Source of the DNA: Pseudomonas violetae
Lineage (GTDB): Bacteria > Pseudomonadota > Gammaproteobacteria > Pseudomonadales > Pseudomonadaceae
Direction of reading: 5' to 3'
DNA: 64,000 nucleotides
NCBI RefSeq assembly: GCF_023072615.1
Contig: NZ_JAKNRW010000008.1
Coordinates: 62,001-126,000, forward strand
The notes beneath the pieces are model-generated. The model was not told the origin of the DNA, did not search any database, and saw only the letters and a program-made list of their open reading frames with translations. The position numbers and the translations under genes are program-made. Positions 52,220-61,145 of this stretch are shown piece by piece. The first letter of the stretch is position 1. Each line of letters opens with the position of its first letter.

Positions 52220-53197
52220 TTAGTTTTGGCGAGTGCCAGTTATCGCACCATTCAACTCGATGTGTGTTCTTCTGCGATAAAAGGCGTGAATAGCCCACAC
52301 CACCCCAACGAATAGCAGTGTTGTCCCGAGCGCTTCCATAGGAGAGGGCCAGCGTTGGTTGATGAGCAGGCCCATGGCAGTCGCATAAAGGGTTCCGCTG
52401 GCGATCAATTGCCCGCTGAGAGCCAAAGGTAGGCGCCGAGTTGCGATTGACCATGCCCAGGCACCGGCAAGGGTGGCCCCTAGCCCCTGAATTAGCCCAC
52501 ATACTACTAGCGCCTGAGTACCTGCTAATCCACTCGGATGGCTGGCGAAATGGGACAGTTTCAAGTACAGCCCAACTGGGATGAAGGCCAGCATTTCGAC
52601 GCTGCACATGAAGATCAGCATGGCTGACCACAGCATGGGGGACATGCTTGGGCGTTGAGCCAAAGCACTTTCATTTAATAGGCCAAAACCAGTCCAAAAT
52701 CCGATTGCCAGCAACGCTGCGAGCAGCCCAAACCATATTGAAGTTGTCGGGAGCACCACCGTCTCGCTGCTAAAATCAAACACGCTCAAATTGACCAAGC
52801 TTATGCCCAAGGCCGCCACCACCAGCGGCCCGGAAATAGCGCGCCAGGGCACGCTGGAGCTTCGCATGTTACCGGCAATCGCAAGCACGATCGGAACTGA
52901 GCCCATCATCACCGGCGGGATCACCGGCCCCGCAGCCAAGACCGCAGTGGTGATCAGGAAGAAATAGCCGATGTATCCTAAAAAGCCCAATAGCGCTGCA
53001 CAGGCCCAGTCGCTCAGGCGCAATTGCCGCACTTCGTTTCGGTAAACAAGTAGGATTATCAGGCTGCCTAGCCCGGCAAAGGCATAACTCACCACAGCCA
53101 GATCGAAAAGGCTGTAATCGCCGACTAGCCCTGGAAAGATGTAGAGCAGCGACCAGGAAAAAGTGGCGGCAATGGCAGCTAATAAGCCTAGGGTCAT
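52220..53197 (-). CDS. EamA/DMT superfamily transporter
   Basis: 325 residues with ten hydrophobic segments. ATFSWSLLYIFPGLVGDYSL (first helix, W-S variant of W-G), GYIGYFFLITTAVLAAGPVI then PPVMMGSVPIVLAIAGN (end of repeat 1) and RRLPLALSGQLIASGTLYAT (repeat 2) fit DMT exporters with an unusually polar substrate path. Substrate unknown. Its ATG overlaps the stop of the TetR gene (ATGA), so regulator and transporter form one operon read from the TetR promoter. Confidence 0.86.
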   Translation of the reverse strand: MTLGLLAAIAATFSWSLLYIFPGLVGDYSLFDLAVVSYAFAGLGSLIILLVYRNEVRQLRLSDWACAALLGFLGYIGYFFLITTAVLAAGPVIPPVMMGSVPIVLAIAGNMRSSSVPWRAISGPLVVAALGISLVNLSVFDFSSETVVLPTTSIWFGLLAALLAIGFWTGFGLLNESALAQRPSMSPMLWSAMLIFMCSVEMLAFIPVGLYLKLSHFASHPSGLAGTQALVVCGLIQGLGATLAGAWAWSIATRRLPLALSGQLIASGTLYATAMGLLINQRWPSPMEALGTTLLFVGVVWAIHAFYRRRTHIELNGAITGTRQN

Positions 53198-53766
53198 ACG
53201 TTATGCTCCTGCCGGCCCAGCTTGCGGATCCAGCAATCAGCAATTTGCCGGGCCGTGTCGAATACCCGAGCGCCCTGCCCCATGGCGCCGCTGATAAAAC
53301 TACCCTCCAGCAAGATAAACAGCCCCTCAGCAGCTACGCCAGGGTTGCTAACACCGGCGCTCATGGCCAATGCAGCGAGATTTTCGCGTATCCCTTGCTT
53401 ATGCCTAATCACTGCCAGATGCACAGGGTGGCTAAACTGAGGGAATTCAGCCGCGCTGTTGACGAACAGGCACCCGCGCTCGCTATCTTGTAAAAGAAAG
53501 CGTTGATACAAATCGAAAAACGCGAGCATGCCACTGATCGGGTCAGGGTGACCCGCCAGGGTGCGAGCAACCTCTTCGCGCCAACGCCGGTCACGCTCCT
53601 CTAGGCACGCCACTATCAGCGCATCCTTGGAGGGGAAATGGCTGTAGAGCGTCATCTTGGTAACACCCGCCATCGCGGCGATGGACATCACACCAGTAAT
53701 GTATATGCCTTGTGACAGGAACAACTTTAGCGCTGAATCAATCAAGCGCTCGCGGGTATTGTCCAA
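53194..53766 (-). CDS. TetR family regulator
   Basis: About 190 residues. TRERLIDSALKLFLSQGIYI then TGVMSIAAMAGVTKMTLYSH and FPSKDALIVACLEER form the TetR HTH (Y-S-H-F variant). The C-terminal domain resembles the TetR_C subgroup with SERGCLFVNSAAEFP. I place the start at the TTG at 53764-53766; the in-frame ATG at 53847 would add 27 residues through a promoter-like stretch (TATACTGACCGGTA at 53802-53812 region). The start is therefore uncertain. It is translationally coupled to the EamA gene, whose efflux it probably controls together with itself. Confidence 0.82.
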   Translation of the reverse strand: MDNTRERLIDSALKLFLSQGIYITGVMSIAAMAGVTKMTLYSHFPSKDALIVACLEERDRRWREEVARTLAGHPDPISGMLAFFDLYQRFLLQDSERGCLFVNSAAEFPQFSHPVHLAVIRHKQGIRENLAALAMSAGVSNPGVAAEGLFILLEGSFISGAMGQGARVFDTARQIADCWIRKLGRQEHNV

Positions 53767-53877
53767 TTTAAGGCACTCGGGAATGGGGATGGAGATAACT
53801 ATACTGACCGGTAAGATCGAGGCGCATCCAAATACGACTCGAATCATGGCCGTTACGACACCGACCGCCGCACGCAA

Positions 53878-54260
53878 ACGCCAACGCCAACGCAGCAGTG
53901 ATTCGTAGGAGTTGGCCCATCATGAAGTTCGGCACGCCAGCTGCTTGCTTCGATGTGATTCCCCGATCGGCTACTCCGCTGCACGTGACTACAGGTAAAT
54001 CGAGGCCAACAAACGCGCTCGGTAAATGCACTCGCTGCTCGTTCAGCAAGCGACTCAGAGATTTGCGGAGGTTGGCGCAAAGGTCACTGTAGATCCACGC
54101 ACCGATCTGAGGGTGGTCAACCAGTTTTCTACTAGAATACTTAAGGTCGTCTTAACAGCAAGGTACTTGCCGTTCTAACACAGAGGCATATTCGCCAAAT
54201 TGCGACTGACCACACTGAGCGAAATTGCTGTTATAAAAATAATGATAATGAGGCTGGCAG
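53878..54260. other. intergenic region upstream of the cytochrome operon
   Basis: About 380 bp without an assignable gene. It starts with the CAACGC-type repeat (53876-53893). A minus-strand frame reads LLNEQRVHLPSAFVGLDLPV but has no family match or start. The last 130 bp are AT-rich and probably contain the tsdBA promoter (TTATAAAAATAATGATAATG just before the start). Confidence 0.45.
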
Positions 54261-54896
54261 ATGAAAATCTCGCGAAGGGCATTAGTCTGTATTTTATCCA
54301 GTGCATTTACGACACCTGCCTTCGCATCGGACGCACAAAAAATATTCTCCCAAGGGGGGGCTAATTCAGGAGCCATAGCCTGCTCAACCTGTCATGGCGC
54401 AGACGGTCTAGGTATGCCTTCGGCGGGTTTTCCAAGGCTTGCAGGCCTACCTGCTGATTATCTGACGAAGCAAATCACTGATTTTCGTTCAGGTTCCAGA
54501 GGTAATCCAATCATGCAACCAATCGCTCAGGCATTGAGCGAAGACGAATCAAAAGCCCTCGCGGTGATGCTCACCAAAATGCCAAGTCCAGCAGTAAAAC
54601 CAGTGAATCGCGCACACGTAGCGAAAGACCCTGGGGAAATCCTGGCCTTGAGAGGCTCATGGGATCGAAATATTCCAGAGTGCGTCGCGTGCCATGGTCC
54701 AGGTGGCATCGGTGTCGGTGCCACCTTTCCGCCGCTCTCCGGTCAGTCGGCTCAGTACCTCAAATCACAACTGAACGCCTGGCGGCAGAAAACCCGAAAA
54801 AATGATCAAGACGATCTCATGGGCCACATTGCGCGCTCACTCACCGATACCGAGGTCGAGGCTGTTTCCCAATATTTTGCTGAGCTCAGTCAGTAG
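54261..54896 (+). CDS. tsdB: diheme cytochrome c4-type protein, probable TsdB
   Basis: 211 residues: signal peptide (MKISRRALVCILSSAFTTPA, cleavage after FAS), then two monoheme domains with CSTCH (41-45) and CVACH (141-145), each followed by a Met ligand region (NPIMQPIA; DDLMGHIA), the two-domain layout of cytochrome c4. It is followed after 10 bp by a TsdA-like gene. In Pseudomonas stutzeri tsdB-tsdA have the same order, and TsdB is the electron acceptor of thiosulfate dehydrogenase. Periplasmic. Confidence 0.8.
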   Translation: MKISRRALVCILSSAFTTPAFASDAQKIFSQGGANSGAIACSTCHGADGLGMPSAGFPRLAGLPADYLTKQITDFRSGSRGNPIMQPIAQALSEDESKALAVMLTKMPSPAVKPVNRAHVAKDPGEILALRGSWDRNIPECVACHGPGGIGVGATFPPLSGQSAQYLKSQLNAWRQKTRKNDQDDLMGHIARSLTDTEVEAVSQYFAELSQ

Positions 54897-54906
54897 AGGC
54901 CTGGCC

Positions 54907-55824
54907 ATGAAATCCATCATCACTGCATTTTTTACTTTCAACATTATATCGATGGCTTGTGCGACTGAAATTGTAGAACCAACCGCACCACCCAAAAGCC
55001 AGAATCCAACTCAGAATCAGGCTCTCACCTTTCGCCCTCCCGCGGAGGAGACGCTGCTTGACAATGCTTTTGGTCGATTAGTCCAGCAAGGCCACGCCAT
55101 CTTTGTAGAGACGAAAGCCAATGCATCCGAGTTCGTAGGCAACGGATTAAATTGCACCAACTGCCATTTAGACCAAGGAAGAAAAGCCAACTCTGCTCCT
55201 CTTTGGGGGGCTTACACAATGTACCCGGCCTATCGAAAAAAGAACGACAAGGTCAATACCTACGCCGAGCGCTTACAAGGGTGTTTTCAGTTCAGCATGA
55301 ACGGAAAACCGCCTCCAGCGGACAGTCCAGTCATCGCTGCTCTTACCGCATACTCGTACTGGCTCGCCACTGGTGCACCTACTGGACAAGAACTGCCAGG
55401 ACGTTCTTATCCCGAGACTCCTGAACCTGCTGGAGGTTTCGATCTTGCCAAGGGAAAGACTATCTACGCCAAGCAGTGTTCTATATGCCACGGAGCTGAA
55501 GGTGAAGGCCAGAAAGCAGGAAGCGAATATGTGTTTCCACCACTGTGGGGTAAAGATTCATTCAACTGGGGTGCGGGGATGCATCGAATCAATACTGCCG
55601 CAGGCTTCATAAAATCGAATATGCCGCTAGGTAAGGGGGGAACGCTATCCTCCGATGAGGCGTGGCACGTTGCAGCCTATATGAACAGCCACGAACGACC
55701 AAAAGACCCAAGGATGATTGCCGGCTCTGTCGAGCAAACCAGAATAAAATTTCACGCCCATGATGGGGTCAATCTCTATGGGCAAAAGGTGAACGGAGTG
55801 ATAATCGGCCAAGGTACTGAATGA
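54907..55824 (+). CDS. tsdA: diheme thiosulfate dehydrogenase / tetrathionate reductase, TsdA-like
   Basis: 305 residues with a signal peptide (MKSIITAFFTFNIISMACAT). Heme sites are CTNCH (83-87) and CSICH (191-195). LNCTNCHLDQGRKANSAPLW then YPAYRKKNDKVNTYAERLQG-CF (Cys126) and FSMNGKPPP are strongly TsdA-like; in TsdA a Cys in this G-C-F element is the second axial ligand of heme 1. SNMPLGKGG offers a Met for heme 2. The reaction is 2 thiosulfate to tetrathionate plus 2 electrons, or the reverse, in the periplasm. The direction cannot be told from sequence. Confidence 0.82.
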   Translation: MKSIITAFFTFNIISMACATEIVEPTAPPKSQNPTQNQALTFRPPAEETLLDNAFGRLVQQGHAIFVETKANASEFVGNGLNCTNCHLDQGRKANSAPLWGAYTMYPAYRKKNDKVNTYAERLQGCFQFSMNGKPPPADSPVIAALTAYSYWLATGAPTGQELPGRSYPETPEPAGGFDLAKGKTIYAKQCSICHGAEGEGQKAGSEYVFPPLWGKDSFNWGAGMHRINTAAGFIKSNMPLGKGGTLSSDEAWHVAAYMNSHERPKDPRMIAGSVEQTRIKFHAHDGVNLYGQKVNGVIIGQGTE

Positions 55825-55839
55825 GTCAGCTCGATAGAC

Positions 55840-55964
55840 AATGGACTTGCCGCCAAGCGCCTGAGCACCCTCGGTGAGCGATAATTTAAGGCTCTGGGCA
55901 GATGTTGCTCGTTGTAGTGTTCGAAGGCAGTAAATTCAACGCCGTCAGCAAACGCGACCGCCAT
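55840..55964 (-). pseudogene. C-terminal relic of an IS3-family transposase
   Basis: The minus strand reads FTAFEHYNEQHLPRALNYRS then PRVLRRLAAS, the usual end of IS3-type OrfB (E-x-Y-N-x-x-H-P-H-x-A-L-x-x-x-S-P-R-x-F/L-R-R). It is a different subgroup from the element at 40794. Only about 30 residues remain and no inverted repeat is seen. It lies between tsdA and the formylglycine enzyme gene, marking this block as a rearranged or acquired segment. Confidence 0.7.
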
Positions 55965-56029
55965 TTCACCAGCGCCAAGCTGAAGCTGCAGTCATTCGTG
56001 TTTTCCCGCATGGCCCAGTGCATTTGTTA

Positions 56030-57145
56030 TCAACGGTTCTTTTCCCATTGGTCATTGCTCATCGCCAAGCGAAAGCCTAGATGCGACATGGAATTCATAG
56101 GGTCTGCACCCTGCCTGGCACTGGTTCGAAAACTCGTGCAGTAGCTGTCGCTACAAAGAAAAGATCCGCCTCGGATTACACGCTGCGGTGCATTGGCCGT
56201 CACTCCAAGTTCGGGGTCATAGCTGTCAGATGGCCCCACCGGGTTTACCGCCGCGTCACCCGCCGGTTGACGCCTGAGCCCAACTCTAAAGGCATCGGCA
56301 CGATACCAATCGGCGACCCATTGCCAAACATTCCCGGACATATCGTAGAGCCCGTAGGCGTTGGGCGGGTAACTGCCTACCGGCTTGGTGCCAATTTTGA
56401 ATCTGTTGCTAGCTCCGGTCACGGGAAACGGCTGTATCTCATCCCAGGTATTCGCCATCTTTTCCCCTCCGGGCGAGAAGTCATTCCCCCAGGCATAATT
56501 CGCCTGTTCCAGTCCGCCTCTTGCGGCGTACTCCCATTCAGCCTCGGTGAGCAGACGCTTGTGCGCCCATGCGGCATACGCCTGCACGTCTTCACGTGAA
56601 ACCTGAACAACCGGATGGGTTTCCTTGCCCTCGATGGTACTGTCTGGCCCCAGCGGGTGACGCCAGTCAGCCCCCGGCACAAATGCCCACCACTGGCTGA
56701 AATCATTGAGAGGGATGGGTCTGTCTGTGCCGACAAAAACCAGTGCGCCAGGGACCAAGTCGCTGTCATCCGGCTCAGGCGTCCCAGGCGGCAGTTGGTC
56801 TTTCAGATCTTCCCATTTGGGTTTGCGTTCGGCGGTGGTGACGTAATGCGTTTCAGAAATGAAACGGGTGAAATCGGCATTGGTCACGTCGTAGCGGTCG
56901 ATCCAATACCCGTCAAGTCGAACCTTGTGGGCCGGTCCTTCGTTTGGACGGGCCTGCTTATGATCGCTGCCCATCAAAAATTCGCCGGCAGGAAGCCAGA
57001 CCATTTCCAGGGGGCCATTTTCTCCATCACCCAGCGTCAAAGGCATAGGGCCGCGGATCTGCTGATACACCACAAACGCCAGGCAAACCGACACGATCCC
57101 GGCGCAGACCATGACGATACCAAAACGCCGTTTCCTGATAAGCAT
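56030..57145 (-). CDS. formylglycine-generating enzyme family protein, membrane-anchored
   Basis: 371 residues. An N-terminal basic patch and one hydrophobic segment (MLIRKRRFGIVMVCAGIVSV; about 8-27) indicate a signal anchor. The FGE-sulfatase domain follows (MVWLPAGEFLMGSDHKQARP; PVVQVSREDVQAYAAWAHKR then LLTEAEWEYAARGG; DMSGNVWQWVADWY; RVIRGGSFLCSDSYCTSFRT). Cys331 and Cys336 in FLCSDSYC correspond to the copper-binding catalytic pair of aerobic FGE, which converts a sulfatase Cys to formylglycine. A type I sulfatase gene is divergent from it. I start at the ATG at 57143-57145; an upstream ATG at 57232 is possible. Confidence 0.9.
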   Translation of the reverse strand: MLIRKRRFGIVMVCAGIVSVCLAFVVYQQIRGPMPLTLGDGENGPLEMVWLPAGEFLMGSDHKQARPNEGPAHKVRLDGYWIDRYDVTNADFTRFISETHYVTTAERKPKWEDLKDQLPPGTPEPDDSDLVPGALVFVGTDRPIPLNDFSQWWAFVPGADWRHPLGPDSTIEGKETHPVVQVSREDVQAYAAWAHKRLLTEAEWEYAARGGLEQANYAWGNDFSPGGEKMANTWDEIQPFPVTGASNRFKIGTKPVGSYPPNAYGLYDMSGNVWQWVADWYRADAFRVGLRRQPAGDAAVNPVGPSDSYDPELGVTANAPQRVIRGGSFLCSDSYCTSFRTSARQGADPMNSMSHLGFRLAMSNDQWEKNR

Positions 57146-57326
57146 TTGCGCGCCTCTTGAGTTCAGTCTGTGGCCATTGCCGAACCTGCTCGGTATCAAG
57201 ATCAGGTATAGACACCACTCCTCCAAAGTCAACGACCACTCAGGTTAACGTTGAGATGGACTGGCGAGAGAAAAAAACGGTTCTACACTTCGAGCTTGGG
57301 GTTTCGGGGGCTTACAGGAGCTGGCC

Positions 57327-59813
57327 ATGGCCACCGCACACTGGAATAAACCTTTATGGCTGCGCAAGCGCATCAATTCAGGACTGGCAGTCGCCCTGCT
57401 GACCTGCGCTTGCGCCAATGCAGCGACACAGGAAGTCAACGGCACGCCCGGTTCGCCCAGCGCGACCACGACCATCGATGGGAGATACCTCCCTAATCCT
57501 CCAGCAGCATTCGGCGGCGTCATCAACCTCGACGCCACGAACTCGACGCCCTACTGGCCCCCAACTGTCGTACCTCCCAAAGACGCACCGAATGTCTTGT
57601 TGATCATCACTGACGACGTCGGCTTCGGTGCGCCCAGTACGTTCGGCGGCCTCATCCCGACGCCGAGCATGGATCGCGTCGCCGCAGCCGGATTGCGCTT
57701 CACGCAATTCAATTCGACGGCACTGTGCTCGCCGACGCGTGCCGCCTTGATTACCGGGCGCAATCACCACTCTGTCGGTTTCGGCGTCATCACCGAAATT
57801 TCAACGGGCTATCCTGGCTACAACAGCGTCATCACCAAAGATAAGGTGACCATTGGCAAAATCCTCAAGGACAACGGCTATGCAACATCGTGGTTTGGCA
57901 AAAACCACAACACGCCGTCATTCCAGATCAGTCAGGCCGGTCCGTTTGATCAATGGCCCATTGGTATGGGCTTTGACTATTTCTTCGGGTTCATGGGCGG
58001 TGAAACCAATCAGTGGCAACCGGGCAATCTGATGCGCAACACCACGCCAATCCATCCTTACGTCGGAAAACCGGAGTGGAACCTGATCACCGCGATGGCG
58101 GATGACGCCGTTGGCTATGTCAATGAATTGAATGCGCTCGATCCGAAGAAACCGTTCTTTCTTTACTACGCGCCCGGCGGTACCCACGCGCCGCATCACC
58201 CGACGCCCGAATGGATCGACAAATTCAAGGGCAAATTCGACATGGGTTGGAACGCCGCGCGCGACCAGATCTTCGCCAATCAAAAGCGCCTGGGCGTCAT
58301 TCCCCAGGAAGCCAAGCTCACGCCGTGGCCGGATTCACTGAAGAAATGGGACGAACTGTCGGCGGAGGAGAAAAAACTGTATGCCCACCAGATGGAAGTC
58401 TATGCAGCCTATCTGGCGTACACCGATCATGAAATCGGTCGGGTGATCCAGGCGATTGATGACATGGGCAAGCTCGACAACACGCTGGTGATCTATATCA
58501 GTGGTGACAACGGCAGTAGCGCAGAAGGCACCCCCAACGGCACACCAAACGAAATGACCACTTTCAACGGAATCGACGTGCCAGTCGCCGATCAGATGAA
58601 GTATCTGGACGCTTGGGGCTCGGACCAGACCTATCCGCATATGGCCGTGGGCTGGACCTGGGCCATGGATACGCCCTTCAAGTGGACCAAGCAAATTGCA
58701 TCACATTTTGGCGGTACCCGTCAGGGCATAGCCATCTCCTGGCCGAACCGAATCAAGGATGCCGGCGGCATCCGTAATCAGTTTCACCACGTCATCGACA
58801 TCGAGCCGACGATCCTCGAAGCCACCAGCATTGATGCGCCGCTCCAGGTAGACGGCATTGCGCAAAAACCCATCGAAGGCACGAGCATGGCTTACCTCTT
58901 CGATAAGCAGAATGCCGAAAAGCCTTCTACACGCACCACGCAGTATTTCGAGATGTTTGGTATGCGCGCGCTTTACCACGAGGGCTGGATGGCATCGACA
59001 ACGCCTTACCGCGCACCATGGGACATCACCGTCCAGCCACCCAAGGACATCGTCAATGGCGTGAAATGGGAGCTGTACGACATTACCAAGGACTGGACGC
59101 AGAATGACGATGTCGCCGCTGCCAACCCTGCAAAACTCAAGCAGCTACAGGATCTGTTCTGGGTGGAAGCGAACAAATATCAGGTATTGCCGCTCGACGC
59201 CTCCGGCTTTACACGCGTCGTTACACAGAGGCCGAGCATCGTCGCCGGGCGCACAGAGTTCAATTACCTTTCACCCGTGAGTGGCATTCTTCCAGGCAAC
59301 GAGCCCAACGTGTTGAACAAGTCTTACGTCATTACGGCTGACATCACTGTTCCGGAAAATGGTGTCGACGGAGTACTGGTGACCGACGGCGGCCGCTTTG
59401 GCGGTTATGCGCTCTACCTCCTGAAAGGTAAGCCAATTTTCAACTACAACCTTGAAGGTGTTGCGCGATTCCGTTGGGAAGGGGGCGAGGCGCTTACGCC
59501 CGGCAAGCACAGTATCAGCTTTGATTTCAAATACGCTGGGCCGGGATTCGGTAAAGGTGGCACCGGCGTGCTGTCGGTGGATGGCAAGCAACTGGCGAGC
59601 CATGAGATTCCCCACAGCGTTCCATTCGTCTTCGGTGTGGATGAAAGTTTCGATGTCGGCTCCGATACCGGCACTCCTGTCGATGACAAGGATTACCAGG
59701 TGCCGTTTGCATTCACCGGTTCATTGCACAAACTTACCGTCAAGCTCGAACCAACGCAGTTGAATGTCGCAAGCAAGGAAGAAGCTCAGGACAAGGTCGG
59801 CAAAAAAGACTAA
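57327..59813 (+). CDS. type I (formylglycine) sulfatase, exported
   Basis: 828 residues. A Sec signal peptide without twin arginines (WLRKRINSGLAVALLTCACA, cleavage near NAA) precedes the sulfatase domain: NVLLIITDDVGFGAPSTFGG (metal Asp pair), NSTALCSPTRAALITGR with the C-S-P-T-R motif (Cys134 becomes formylglycine), WFGKNHNTP, GGTHAPHHPTPEWID and YISGDNGSSAEG. The last 180 residues (LNKSYVITADITVPENGVDG on) form a separate beta-sandwich. It hydrolyses sulfate esters, probably aryl or alkyl, in the periplasm. It is divergent from the membrane-anchored FGE that should activate it. Confidence 0.92.
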   Translation: MATAHWNKPLWLRKRINSGLAVALLTCACANAATQEVNGTPGSPSATTTIDGRYLPNPPAAFGGVINLDATNSTPYWPPTVVPPKDAPNVLLIITDDVGFGAPSTFGGLIPTPSMDRVAAAGLRFTQFNSTALCSPTRAALITGRNHHSVGFGVITEISTGYPGYNSVITKDKVTIGKILKDNGYATSWFGKNHNTPSFQISQAGPFDQWPIGMGFDYFFGFMGGETNQWQPGNLMRNTTPIHPYVGKPEWNLITAMADDAVGYVNELNALDPKKPFFLYYAPGGTHAPHHPTPEWIDKFKGKFDMGWNAARDQIFANQKRLGVIPQEAKLTPWPDSLKKWDELSAEEKKLYAHQMEVYAAYLAYTDHEIGRVIQAIDDMGKLDNTLVIYISGDNGSSAEGTPNGTPNEMTTFNGIDVPVADQMKYLDAWGSDQTYPHMAVGWTWAMDTPFKWTKQIASHFGGTRQGIAISWPNRIKDAGGIRNQFHHVIDIEPTILEATSIDAPLQVDGIAQKPIEGTSMAYLFDKQNAEKPSTRTTQYFEMFGMRALYHEGWMASTTPYRAPWDITVQPPKDIVNGVKWELYDITKDWTQNDDVAAANPAKLKQLQDLFWVEANKYQVLPLDASGFTRVVTQRPSIVAGRTEFNYLSPVSGILPGNEPNVLNKSYVITADITVPENGVDGVLVTDGGRFGGYALYLLKGKPIFNYNLEGVARFRWEGGEALTPGKHSISFDFKYAGPGFGKGGTGVLSVDGKQLASHEIPHSVPFVFGVDESFDVGSDTGTPVDDKDYQVPFAFTGSLHKLTVKLEPTQLNVASKEEAQDKVGKKD

Positions 59814-59821
59814 AAAAAGTA

Positions 59822-59851
59822 CGCGGATCAACTCGCACGAGATGATCCGCG
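59822..59851 (+). terminator. hairpin after the sulfatase gene
   Basis: CGCGGATCA-N12-TGATCCGCG: nine-base perfect arms starting 8 bp after the stop. An A-run precedes the hairpin, and there is no T-run after it. Confidence 0.6.
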
Positions 59852-59932
59852 ATTAATCGGGGATTGCCTCCTTAATACGATTCTGATTTTCTGCTAACGA
59901 AAAATGACGCAATCCATGGAGCACACACCACT

Positions 59933-60610
59933 ATGAACCTGTCACAAAAATTCTTCATCGGCGCTGCAATGGCGAGTCTGCTGCTCGGCGGATGCACCTC
60001 GAAGGTGACCGACAAAGCGCAATACTCAGGCTACCTCTCCAACTACAACAACTTGCAAGAAGTGACCACCACCACAGGTGAGAAGGCGATGCGCTGGGTG
60101 AGTCCCTCATGGAACCCAAATGCCTATGACACCGTAATGTTCAACGGGTTGGAATTCTATCCGGTACCGAAACCCAATGAGCGGGTGAACCAGCAGACAC
60201 TCGACGATATTCATAACTACATGACCACAAACGCTAAAGGCGTGTTAGGTCAGAAATACCGGCTGGTGTCTCACCCGGCCGCAGCACCAGCCGGGTCGAA
60301 ACCCCTGATTCTGCGTGCAGCTATCACCGGGGTAAATGCCTCAAACGAAGGCATGAAATGGTATGAAGTAGTGCCGGTCGCGGCTGTCGTCGGTGCAGCG
60401 CAAGCGGCCACTGGACATCGGGACCAAGACACTAACCTTTTCATCGAAGCCGAATTCATCGACGCTAAAACCAATCAGACTGTGGCCAAAGTGGTGCGTA
60501 AGGTGTCCGGCACCCAACTTTCAAACGCTAGCCAACAAATTACCACTCAGGACTTCAAGTCTGCGATTGACAAATTGAACGCCGATCTAGGGGCCTTCAT
60601 CCGTAGATAA
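59933..60610 (+). CDS. DUF3313 lipoprotein
   Basis: 225 residues with a lipoprotein signal peptide (MNLSQKFFIGAAMASLLLGG-C, lipobox LLGGC). YSGYLSNYNNLQEVTTTTGE and MRWVSPSWNPNAYDTVMFNG then LEFYPVPKPNERVNQQTLDD are typical of DUF3313, a family of membrane-attached lipoproteins without known function. The Ser at +2 excludes the inner-membrane retention Asp, so outer-membrane sorting is expected. It follows the sulfatase in the same direction but is separated by a hairpin; an intrinsic terminator follows it. Confidence 0.85.
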   Translation: MNLSQKFFIGAAMASLLLGGCTSKVTDKAQYSGYLSNYNNLQEVTTTTGEKAMRWVSPSWNPNAYDTVMFNGLEFYPVPKPNERVNQQTLDDIHNYMTTNAKGVLGQKYRLVSHPAAAPAGSKPLILRAAITGVNASNEGMKWYEVVPVAAVVGAAQAATGHRDQDTNLFIEAEFIDAKTNQTVAKVVRKVSGTQLSNASQQITTQDFKSAIDKLNADLGAFIRR

Positions 60611-60712
60611 AACTTGCTTCAATCGCCAACACCTCACCCGGCGCAAAGGCGGTAATGGTCGTATATGAGCAGATTCGGCCTGTCACAGCCGATTGCCGGG
60701 TGTTCCGGCAAG

Positions 60713-60749
60713 ACGGCCACGGATTACGTTGAGGTAATGGCCGTTTTTG
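60713..60749 (+). terminator. intrinsic terminator after the DUF3313 gene
   Basis: ACGGCC-(acgg bulge)-ATTAC-gttgag-GTAAT-GGCCGT followed by TTTTT on the plus strand, between the converging DUF3313 and response-regulator genes. Confidence 0.7.
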
Positions 60750-60758
60750 CCAAGCCGG

Positions 60759-61121
60759 TCAGGTCAAGGCCAGAAGTTCCCGAGTCTTGGCAATCACCAG
60801 ATCAATATTGAACGGCTTTTTCAGCACCGCATCGAACAGGTCCGATCGCTCCAAACCGATATGGGCCTGGGCGCCGCTAATCAGGATGATCGGCAAATGA
60901 CTGACAAGAGGCAACGCTCGAACTGCCTTGGCGAATTCGAGGCCATCCATCACCGGCATCATGAAGTCCGTGATGATCAGCGACGGACGTTCGCGTTCCA
61001 GCACTTCGAGTCCTTTTTGGCCGTTGCTGGCCTTTACGACCATGAACCCCTCATCCTCCAGCGCGTAGCCAAGAATATCAGCGATCAAGTACTCGTCGTC
61101 GACGACGAGGATGGTGGTCAT
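60759..61121 (-). CDS. single-domain response regulator
   Basis: 120 residues, only a receiver domain: TTILVVDDEYLIADILGYAL (acidic pair Asp8-Asp9), the phospho-acceptor Asp52 in LIITDFMMPVMDGLEF, ILISGAQ (switch Ser) and LKKPFNIDLV (conserved Lys and Pro). There is no output domain, so it must act by protein contact. It lies 24 bp downstream of the KaiC-like gene and is the last gene of the kinase-KaiC-receiver operon. Confidence 0.93.
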   Translation of the reverse strand: MTTILVVDDEYLIADILGYALEDEGFMVVKASNGQKGLEVLERERPSLIITDFMMPVMDGLEFAKAVRALPLVSHLPIILISGAQAHIGLERSDLFDAVLKKPFNIDLVIAKTRELLALT

Positions 61122-61145
61122 GTCAATTCAACCCAACTCACAGAT

